From an uncultured Bacteroidales bacterium (GTDB lineage: Bacteria > Bacteroidota > Bacteroidia > Bacteroidales > Muribaculaceae): a stretch of 37,821 bases of DNA. Positions 18,966-25,379 of the stretch are shown piece after piece. The stretch lies in the NCBI GenBank assembly GCA_947072905.1, contig CAMTKF010000027.1, positions 1-37,821 of the forward strand. Direction: 5' to 3'. The position numbers and the translations under genes are program-made. The notes beneath the pieces were generated by a model. It was not told where the DNA came from. It saw nothing but the letters and a program-made list of their open reading frames with translations, and ran no database searches. Position 1 is the stretch's first letter. Every line of letters starts with the position of its first letter.

Positions 18966-19142
18966 TTGTCCATAATGTATGGTTTGTAGAGATTGATAAT
19001 CGTATCAAAAATAGATATGCGAACTATCATTGGGTATCGCGTGTTTATGTTATCGAGTGCTAAAATTTAACAAAGATTCAACAAGTCTGTTTGAGTTTGA
19101 TTGGCTCTCACCATTAATAACACTCTAACGTAACACCCGCAA

Positions 19143-20270
19143 ATGCCAAACCCTACGACATTACGAGATGTTGTGCCAATTTTGGAAGACCTCAGGCAGC
19201 TTATAAAAGTTCCGCTGGTAGCCAAACAGGATACAATTTTATACAAGCGAATAGCCGAAGCCACCAGTAAACTTTGCTCTATCGACATCGAAAATGCTAT
19301 TATCGAATCTCACGCCTCCGGAGAAATCGGAAAGGTGCAAGCTAACCAGACCAGAAATTACTGTGCTGAGATTGCGACAAGAATAGATACATTCCAAAAT
19401 GTATTCTATAAATTGGACAAAGATCGTAAAAATAAATCCAAGGCAGACATGATAGACGGCTACGAAAGCAACCACTTCCTTAAAGAAGTGGAGATGTTCT
19501 ATATGATTGCCGCTCATTATGAGTACGCGCTAAAGGCTTGTCGCAAAATCCCGGTGCCTGATGATTGGACGATAGATAAGTACAAACAGGAAATCGAGTT
19601 ATTCCATATGGCCGAAACCCGTGAAGGATGGCTTGAAAAGAAACGGGAATTTCTTAAGAAATTGCAGGAAAGCGTTGAATATGATGAATTTCTGTTGAAA
19701 CCTTCATTCGATGTGTACCATGACTTGCGAAATGTCTGTCGCAAAATTTTTATCACGGTGGAAAGATACTTTCCGCCATGTGAAATTCAGTTACATCCGA
19801 AATGCAGGGAAACCTTTATACAAAAGATGCAGGTTCATAATGGTAGTTATCCCACGCCTGAACAACCTGTAAAACAGAATCAGACCAATACGAAATCATG
19901 CCGCCAATGGGAAGGGGAACTGTTCCCGATGATTCTTGTGTCGGAATTATATGAAATCTGCTCTGATGTTTTCGATAGTACCGAGACTCAGTTCCATTCA
20001 TCGCTCAATCTCCATGGTAAGCATGAACCTATAAAGATACGACCAAAACAGAAAATCAAGGCGTGCTATCTCATATCGAAATTATATGAGATTGTTCCGG
20101 CCAAACACAAAGCGGCGTGGCGCGAGGATATTCTCGCTCATCTTGATATTCAGTGGAGCTACTATGAAAAGAAGTATTGTCATCCACGCGGAGATGATGC
20201 CAGTGCATCAAGTAGAGAATATGCTGATGAGATTGACAGAATCTTCAAAAACCATAAAAAACGAGCATGA
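19143..20270 (+). CDS. hypothetical protein next to attL
   Basis: 375 residues. I do not recognise a family. No signal peptide or membrane segment is visible. The protein looks mostly helical and charged, with many Lys/Glu pairs (GWLEKKREFLKKLQES), an N-terminal half rich in Ile/Lys/Glu, a middle Gln/Asn-rich linker (PEQPVKQNQTNTK) and a C-terminal helical part (CYLISKLYEIVPAKHKAAWR). It contains scattered Cys (for example CRKIFITVERYFPPC) but no clear zinc pattern. It stands alone between the left end and a terminator at 20346, transcribed towards the mobilization genes. A role in excision control or as accessory cargo is possible from position only. Confidence 0.75.
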   Translation: MPNPTTLRDVVPILEDLRQLIKVPLVAKQDTILYKRIAEATSKLCSIDIENAIIESHASGEIGKVQANQTRNYCAEIATRIDTFQNVFYKLDKDRKNKSKADMIDGYESNHFLKEVEMFYMIAAHYEYALKACRKIPVPDDWTIDKYKQEIELFHMAETREGWLEKKREFLKKLQESVEYDEFLLKPSFDVYHDLRNVCRKIFITVERYFPPCEIQLHPKCRETFIQKMQVHNGSYPTPEQPVKQNQTNTKSCRQWEGELFPMILVSELYEICSDVFDSTETQFHSSLNLHGKHEPIKIRPKQKIKACYLISKLYEIVPAKHKAAWREDILAHLDIQWSYYEKKYCHPRGDDASASSREYADEIDRIFKNHKKRA

Positions 20271-20345
20271 GAGTTTGTGCGACTTAAAGATACCACTCGC
20301 GCACCACTTTCACCACTCATATTTCCACTTTTGAAACCTTATGAT

Positions 20346-20384
20346 ACTACCCGTCAGAGCCTGATACTCTGATGGGTAGTTCTA
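20346..20384 (+). terminator. terminator after the hypothetical gene
   Basis: Stem of 14 bp with one wobble pair (20346-20359 with 20367-20380), 7-nt loop, followed by TCTATT, a weak T tract. Confidence 0.65.
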
Positions 20385-20431
20385 TTAAGTGGATAAGATG
20401 AAACCACATACACCCCACCCATAACCGGTTG

Positions 20432-20439
20432 TAATTTTG
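20432..20439 (+). promoter_or_regulatory. -7 element before the replication/mobilization operon
   Basis: TAATTTTG matches TAnnTTTG about 70 bp before the DUF3853 start. No TTG is found at -33. The stretch 20440-20507 holds a small hairpin-prone sequence (GCTCTCTCAGAGGGC, 20465-20479) of unclear role. Confidence 0.45.
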
Positions 20440-20507
20440 CAGTGTCCGGGAGATACTCGGATACGCTCTCTCAGAGGGCGGAAGTATAATTCAAACCCAC
20501 ACTGCGT

Positions 20508-20828
20508 ATGACAAAAGACCAGTTACTCAAACTTCCTCTCTGGCAGTATACCGGAGAACAACTTTTAGAATTACTTGATTCCCGTAATGTCAAGGATAAC
20601 ATCGAACCAGACGGTGCAGCTATCACAGCAAAGCGATGGCTCGTCTATGGAATTGAAGGTCTCTGCGAACTTCTCCAGTGCAGCAAAGCAACTGCACACC
20701 GTATCAAGAACAGTGGCGTAATCAAAGATGCCATTACTCAAACGGGTAGAAAAATCGTTATCGACGCACAACTTGCGCTCGATCTTATCCAGTCATCAAA
20801 GAAGGGAGGTCGCCGATGCAAGAAGTGA
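20508..20828 (+). CDS. DUF3853 family helix-turn-helix protein
   Basis: 106 residues. The C-terminal half (YGIEGLCELLQCSKATAHRIKNSGVIKDA, about 48-76, then GRKIVIDAQLAL) is a MerR/excisionase-like winged helix: a helix-turn-helix followed by a wing. This family is common in Bacteroidota mobile elements directly ahead of a RepA-like ATPase gene, as here. It probably binds DNA at the element's origin or ends; excisionase or replication initiator roles are both possible. It overlaps the next gene by 13 bp. Confidence 0.8.
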   Translation: MTKDQLLKLPLWQYTGEQLLELLDSRNVKDNIEPDGAAITAKRWLVYGIEGLCELLQCSKATAHRIKNSGVIKDAITQTGRKIVIDAQLALDLIQSSKKGGRRCKK

Positions 20829-21859
20829 AAGAGGACATCCTCCGACTTTGGGAGGAAAAGCAGTTGAGAATCACGGATGAGATTCAGACTGCGCCGGAGG
20901 TGCTGTACGCCAACGGCAGCGTTATCGGAACACTCGGCAACTTCTCGGCTTCGACCGGCAAAGCCAAGAGCAAAAAGACATTCAATGTCGCCGCGATTGT
21001 CGGGGCATCACTCGTCAACGGCAAAGTATTGGGCTACACCGCAGAGTTCCCCGATGACAAGCGCACAATCCTCTATTTTGACACCGAGCAAAGTCCGTAT
21101 CACTGTCAGAAAGTTATGGAACGTGCGTTGCGCCTGGCGAAACTCCCGACCGACACCCATCCGGAACATTTGAAGTTCGCCGCTCTGCGCCAGCTAACAC
21201 CCACATTGCGCCTTGAAGTAATCGAACAGGCGATAATCAACACTCCCGGTGTCGGACTTGTAATCATCGACGGTGTGCGCGACCTTATGTACGACATCAA
21301 CTGCGCCAAGGAATCGACCGACCTTATCGGCAAGCTGATGGAATGGACAGACAAGTTCCAGATTCATATCCACACCGTCCTGCATCTCAACAAGAGCGAC
21401 GACAACGCCCGTGGTCATGTCGGCACCGAGCTGAACAACAAGGCAGAGACAATCCTCCAAATTAGCCGCAGCAAAACCGATGATACCGTGTCGGAGGTCT
21501 GCGCCGCCATGATCCGCGCCGCCGAGTTCGATCCATTTGCCTTCCGCGTCAATGACTATGGACTCCCTGAGATTGCAAGCGGGTATGTGTTCTCCGAGCC
21601 GGGCAAGAAAGCCAAAGACCCTTATCCATACAAGGAGTTGACCGAGGAACAGCATCGCGAGGCATTAGGCGTAATCTTCGCCAACGGTCCGATAAAAGGT
21701 TGCCGGAACTTCGAGGCTGCACTCAAAAGCGGATATGCCGCCTGTGGTCATTCCTATTCCAACAACAAGGTAAAGGGCTTGAAGACCTTTCTTGACAACA
21801 AAGGTATGATTCGTTACGAGAACCGCGAGTATATCTACAATCCTGATTTCTACTATTGA
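20816..21859 (+). CDS. RepA-like RecA-fold ATPase (AAA_25), element replication helicase
   Basis: 347 residues. RecA-fold core: Walker A region GKAKSKKTF (about 42-50), in which the usual second Gly before Lys-Thr is a Lys; an acidic strand TILYFDTEQ (Asp-Glu as in RepA/DnaB relatives); Walker B VGLVIIDGVRDL; and a sensor loop LHLNKSDDNARGHVGTELNNKAET. The C-terminal 100 residues are a small helical, probably DNA-binding domain. Such proteins unwind the element's DNA for replication after excision or transfer. It starts inside the DUF3853 gene and is followed after 86 bp by the primase-like gene. Confidence 0.82.
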   Translation: MQEVKEDILRLWEEKQLRITDEIQTAPEVLYANGSVIGTLGNFSASTGKAKSKKTFNVAAIVGASLVNGKVLGYTAEFPDDKRTILYFDTEQSPYHCQKVMERALRLAKLPTDTHPEHLKFAALRQLTPTLRLEVIEQAIINTPGVGLVIIDGVRDLMYDINCAKESTDLIGKLMEWTDKFQIHIHTVLHLNKSDDNARGHVGTELNNKAETILQISRSKTDDTVSEVCAAMIRAAEFDPFAFRVNDYGLPEIASGYVFSEPGKKAKDPYPYKELTEEQHREALGVIFANGPIKGCRNFEAALKSGYAACGHSYSNNKVKGLKTFLDNKGMIRYENREYIYNPDFYY

Positions 21860-21872
21860 GAAACACCAAATT

Positions 21873-21920
21873 GGTTTGGTTTAGAAAAGGGCATATATAA
21901 TAGGCGCTAAACCAAGAACC
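21873..21920. repeat. GGTTTGG palindrome, copy A
   Basis: Left arm GGTTTGGTTTAG (21873-21884), right arm CTAAACCAAGAACC (21907-21920), AT-rich centre with GGGCATATATAA. Related to copies B (33873-33917) and C (35748-35790). It lies inside the ATPase-primase gap. Confidence 0.6.
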
Positions 21921-21945
21921 ATCTCACCCAAACATTTTAGAACCC

Positions 21946-22833
21946 ATGATCAAAGAGATTAAATCAATCCCTTTAGCCTCCTTCATGTCCCGAATCGGAC
22001 ATGAGCCTACGGCGAGAAAAGGAACAAGGCTCTGGTATAAGTCGCCTTTGCGACAGGAACATACGCCGTCATTCAAGGTCGAGACTGCGCTCAACTGCTG
22101 GTATGATTTCGGACTTGGCAGAGGCGGCAACATCATCGACCTTGCAGCCGAGTTGTATCAGACAACAGACCTGCGCCATATACTGCGTTGCATCGCTGAC
22201 AGCTACCCGGTACCATCGGTGCCGACAATCGCTTCCTCTTTTGCTCCGCGACACTCAGCACCGAGTATGGAGCGGTTTGAGGTCGTGCCACTGGAACACC
22301 GCGCACTTGTCGCATACCTCCAAGAGCGTGGCATCCCGGCACACATCGCCACGGCGAACTGCAAGGAGGCTCAATACAGCGTCAACGGCAAGTTTTATTT
22401 TGCCGTGGCATTTGAGAACGTCAGCGGAGGCTGGGAACTGCGCAACCGATATTTCAAAGGTTGCCGTAGACGCAAGGACATCTCATATTTGCCGTGGGCG
22501 AGAGATGGCCCGTCAGCAGAGTGTGCCGTGTTCGAGGGATTTATAGATTATCTCTCGGCACTCACACTCGGCATCATCAGTGGAGCCGACACAATCATAC
22601 TCAACTCGGTTGTCAATGTCAACAAGGCTGTGCCTTTTCTCAAAGGTTACACTACTATCAACTGCTACCTTGACAACGACAATGCCGGGAAAACAGCACT
22701 CGCCGAGTTGACCGCCATTTATGGCTCAACAATGATTGACCGCTCCACGCTCTACTCCGAGTTCAACGACTTGAATGATTTTCTTATCAATCGAAGTTTC
22801 ACCAAAAACACACTTTCCAATGAAAACAAATAA
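21946..22833 (+). CDS. primase-like protein with TOPRIM domain, zinc site lost
   Basis: 295 residues. N-terminal part resembles a CHC2 primase zinc domain (SPLRQEHTPSFKV about 27-39, then WYDFGLGRGGNIIDLA), but the metal-binding Cys/His pattern is missing, leaving only the fold signature. A TOPRIM domain follows, with VFEGFIDYLSAL (catalytic Glu, about 196-207) and CYLDNDNAGK (Asp-x-Asp, about 244-253). It likely primes element DNA together with the ATPase upstream. The DUF3408 gene starts 14 bp before its stop. Present in this order in many Bacteroidales mobilizable elements. Confidence 0.82.
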   Translation: MIKEIKSIPLASFMSRIGHEPTARKGTRLWYKSPLRQEHTPSFKVETALNCWYDFGLGRGGNIIDLAAELYQTTDLRHILRCIADSYPVPSVPTIASSFAPRHSAPSMERFEVVPLEHRALVAYLQERGIPAHIATANCKEAQYSVNGKFYFAVAFENVSGGWELRNRYFKGCRRRKDISYLPWARDGPSAECAVFEGFIDYLSALTLGIISGADTIILNSVVNVNKAVPFLKGYTTINCYLDNDNAGKTALAELTAIYGSTMIDRSTLYSEFNDLNDFLINRSFTKNTLSNENK

Positions 22834-23299
22834 ACCCACCGCATCCAAGTCAACCGAGTTGACCGATGCAACCAAATCCAAAGTATCGACCCTTAACCCC
22901 GAAGTCACAATGAAATCAGATAACTCCACCAACCCTAATCCCGCAGTCAACAGCGATAACACTGTTAACAGCACCACACCTGCCAACGCTGACAATCTGT
23001 TTGACAACGAACAGCCAGTAACCGAGGCAACTGCCGTAACCGAGCCACCGAAGCAACAGCGCATCGGCAGGCAGCAGCGCAAATCGGATTTCGCCGAGTT
23101 CAAGGCAACGTTCCTCACTCCTGCAAAGCTGGTGAACCGCCATGCCCTGAACATCGAAGGCGACCTATGGGACCAGCTTGAGCGCGTTTCCAGAATCCTC
23201 GGTGGCCGTGGCACTACCGTCAGCAGTTACGCCAACGCAATCCTCGCCGAGCATCTGAAACAGTATGCCGAAGACATCGAAATCTGGCGCAAACTCTGA
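22820..23299 (+). CDS. DUF3408 domain-containing protein
   Basis: 159 residues from ATG 22820, which overlaps the primase stop. A frame start at 22775 lies deeper in that gene and is less likely. The N-terminal 75 residues are low-complexity Thr/Asn/Ser/Pro-rich. The C-terminal part (ALNIEGDLWDQLERVSRI, then SYANAILAEHLKQYAEDIE) matches the DUF3408 pattern of Bacteroidota conjugative and mobilizable elements, and is predicted to be ribbon-helix-helix-like. It may bind the nearby oriT or take part in partition. Function unproven. Confidence 0.78.
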   Translation: MKTNKPTASKSTELTDATKSKVSTLNPEVTMKSDNSTNPNPAVNSDNTVNSTTPANADNLFDNEQPVTEATAVTEPPKQQRIGRQQRKSDFAEFKATFLTPAKLVNRHALNIEGDLWDQLERVSRILGGRGTTVSSYANAILAEHLKQYAEDIEIWRKL

Positions 23300-23341
23300 G
23301 CGCGTGATTGCAACTACATTTTGACCGCTAAATAGTCCTCG

Positions 23342-23448
23342 TAGTTTCGTGCACCTCGAAACTATCGTAGGGGTTCGGAATCGGAGGGAGCGAGTTTATG
23401 TTTTCGTATTACAAGTAATCCTCAAACGACTCGCTCCCCTCCGCTCCC
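23342..23448 (+). other. candidate origin of transfer (oriT)
   Basis: A 179-bp gap before mobA holds nested inverted repeats: TAGTTTCG/CGAAACTA (23342-23349 with 23357-23364), and a longer GC-rich pair around GGAGGGAGCGAGT (23377-23395 with 23429-23448, one extra C). Inside the longer loop is ATTAC/GTAAT (23408-23419). Position directly upstream of MobA/MobB fits an oriT. No nick site could be identified from sequence alone. Confidence 0.6.
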
Positions 23449-23478
23449 GATGGTCACAAACCTCAAACAGAATTTCCA

Positions 23479-23874
23479 ATGAAGAAATCCAATTTACGTC
23501 CCGCTAAAGGGCGTCCCAAGCTCCCGGCTGATGAACGAAAGTCCATCATGGTGCCGGTGAAATTCGACATAGACCAATATCAGGTAATGATGGACAAAGC
23601 TCTCACGGCAGGGCTCAACCGCTCGGAATATATCCGGCAGTCGGCACTGCACTGTAAAGTCGTGGAAAGGCTCACGCCAAGAGATGTCAAGGCAATCCGC
23701 GACCTTCAGGGAATCGCTGAAAATCTCAACCGCACGGCAAAATTTGTCGGTGCCATTCTAAAAGGTGGTGCCTCTGAGGAACAGATTGTCCGCACATACA
23801 GAGAGATAATTCAGTGCAAGGATTTTGTCCTTTCACTGATAAAAAACTATCGTAATACACCGGACAGCGTATGA
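23479..23874 (+). CDS. mobA: mobilization accessory protein (MobA/MobC-like)
   Basis: 131 residues. A basic N-terminus (KGRPKLPADERK) is followed by a ribbon-helix-helix motif (MVPVKFDIDQYQVMMDKA, then GLNRSEYIRQSAL) and the MobC-type helix (LQGIAENLNRTAKFV). It should bind oriT and help the relaxase form the relaxosome. It overlaps the relaxase gene by 4 bp (ATGA), so the two are coupled. In Bacteroides naming this is MobA, the small partner. Confidence 0.87.
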   Translation: MKKSNLRPAKGRPKLPADERKSIMVPVKFDIDQYQVMMDKALTAGLNRSEYIRQSALHCKVVERLTPRDVKAIRDLQGIAENLNRTAKFVGAILKGGASEEQIVRTYREIIQCKDFVLSLIKNYRNTPDSV

Positions 23875-25079
23875 TGGGCAAGATAACAAAAGGCGGCAGT
23901 TTCGGCGGTTGTGTCGATTACGTCACTCGTCGAAAGAAGGATAATCCCGACGGCACGCCCTGTAATGAATGGCGTCTTATAGACTGCAAAGATGTATCTA
24001 TGATGGAAGGGAGAAATGGAATTATCGCTTCTTTTGAAGATAATCTCGCCTTGAATCCGGACTTGAAAAATCCGGTCGGGCATATTTCCCTGAACTTTCA
24101 TGCCAACGACAAGGATAAAGTTGATGACCGGATTATGGTAGAGATTGCCCAAAAATATATGAAGAAAATGGGCATCATGGATACTCCATACATCATTGTC
24201 CGGCATCTCGACAAAGATTATCCACACTGTCATATCGTGTTCAGCCGAATAGATAACCACGCCGAAACCATTTCCGATAAGAATGATTTCAGTCGCAACA
24301 AGGCAGCCTGTCTTGACTTGACAAAGGAATATGGACTGCACATTTCCGAGGGTAAAAAGCAGACTAATGTCAATAAATTGCGTGGCACGGAAAAGATACG
24401 ATATGAGATTTTCAATGCCGTTGACGCTGTATGGAACGATAAATCAGTCCATACTTTCGAGCAATTCGAGACTCGCTTAAAGGCGGCTGGTGTCGGCATA
24501 GAATACAAATACAAGCGTGGCACCAGCGAATTGCAGGGTCTATGGTACACCAGAAAAGGCAAGCGTTTCGCTGCATCAAAGATTGACCGGCGATTCAGTC
24601 TGGGCAATATATCCAAGCATCTGGCTAACAACAAACCGCTACATTCTCAGTCTCAATGGATGTATGCAGATGGCTCCATCGTGCCTATCGCATCATACAA
24701 AGGTGTGCGGCTTACGACACAACAAATGAATGATTACGTTGCGGGGAAAGCTATCCGAGTTGACGGATGTCAGGGAGATATGCCTACTGTGTGGATAAAA
24801 TTCAACCCACAGCGCATGACTCCGGGAGTCTATTCATCGAATCCGGATTTAGTCGGCCAATCCGCATCCCAGTCGCAAAACTATGGCACTCGGTTATCCC
24901 AAGTTCCATCCTCAGGAACCTCGCAGATGCAAGAAGGTTTTGCTAATGGAGGCGTTTTACCCGATGATTTCAAACTGTGGATGAGCCGCCATCCCGGACT
25001 TACCATTGAAGAGGCCCTTCATCGCTATCGTGAAGAACAAAAAGCCAAACGCCGCCGACAAGGGCCCAAACTACACTAA
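23871..25079 (+). CDS. mobB: relaxase (MobB, PF03432 type)
   Basis: 402 residues. Relaxase motif I has the probable catalytic Tyr17 in GGCVDYVTR, motif II GHISLNFHANDK (70-81), and motif III the metal-binding HxH, PHCHIVFSRID (118-128). It nicks oriT and pilots the strand into a recipient. The last 100 residues are a low-complexity tail with no clear domain. There is no coupling protein (TraG/VirD4) or type IV secretion gene here, so these must come from a helper. A GC-rich hairpin closes the operon. Confidence 0.93.
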   Translation: MMGKITKGGSFGGCVDYVTRRKKDNPDGTPCNEWRLIDCKDVSMMEGRNGIIASFEDNLALNPDLKNPVGHISLNFHANDKDKVDDRIMVEIAQKYMKKMGIMDTPYIIVRHLDKDYPHCHIVFSRIDNHAETISDKNDFSRNKAACLDLTKEYGLHISEGKKQTNVNKLRGTEKIRYEIFNAVDAVWNDKSVHTFEQFETRLKAAGVGIEYKYKRGTSELQGLWYTRKGKRFAASKIDRRFSLGNISKHLANNKPLHSQSQWMYADGSIVPIASYKGVRLTTQQMNDYVAGKAIRVDGCQGDMPTVWIKFNPQRMTPGVYSSNPDLVGQSASQSQNYGTRLSQVPSSGTSQMQEGFANGGVLPDDFKLWMSRHPGLTIEEALHRYREEQKAKRRRQGPKLH

Positions 25080-25084
25080 ACCCA

Positions 25085-25120
25085 ACGCCGCCGAGGGAAG
25101 CAGACCTCGGCGGCGTCTCT
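25085..25120 (+). terminator. GC-rich hairpin at the end of the mobilization operon
   Basis: Perfect 12-bp stem ACGCCGCCGAGG/CCTCGGCGGCGT (25085-25096 with 25105-25116), loop of 8. Only CTCTCAT follows, so termination without a good T run is less certain. Confidence 0.7.
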
Positions 25121-25192
25121 CATCTAATCTCCTTAATGGACTCAGAGATGGATGAGTATAGCTGTATCGTATATGTTTATCAGCATATTCAA

Positions 25193-25222
25193 TTGCCATC
25201 TCAGAAATTTTCGCTAATTTTG
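25193..25222 (+). promoter_or_regulatory. promoter of the hsdRMS operon
   Basis: -33 TTG (25193-25195) and -7 TAATTTTG (25215-25222), near-ideal spacing. It predicts a start near 25229 and a leader of about 150 nt before hsdR. Confidence 0.7.
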
Positions 25223-25249
25223 CAATATAGTAACCTTAAACTTCTGAAG

Positions 25250-25376
25250 ATGGCCGAAACGGTTTAATCCCAAAGGCAGCGATGCCGCCAAAACCAACCA
25301 TATTTTAAAACTCCAATGCAGTCGTTACAGGTTCGGTCAACCTTTCAGAAAACTGCAAACGGAGTTTTTGTTTTTA
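25250..25376 (+). promoter_or_regulatory. hsdR leader: five-codon ORF plus terminator-like hairpin
   Basis: ATG GCC GAA ACG GTT TAA (25250-25267) could encode MAETV. Its stop overlaps the left arm of hairpin 1 (GGTTT 25261-25265 with AAACC 25291-25295; inner GGCA/TGCC with a GCGA loop). Hairpin 2 pairs AAAACTCC (25307-25314) with GGAGTTTT (25361-25368), with inner GCAGT/ACTGC and AGGTT/AACCT stems, and runs straight into TTTTTGTTTTT. Hairpin 2 has the form of an intrinsic terminator ending 3 bases before the hsdR ATG. Candidate attenuator; no mechanism shown. Confidence 0.5.
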
Positions 25377-25379
25377 TAA

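Noticed and set aside
24871-25079. Separate gene at the C-terminus of the relaxase
   Set aside because: The frame is continuous with mobB; the region is a low-complexity tail.
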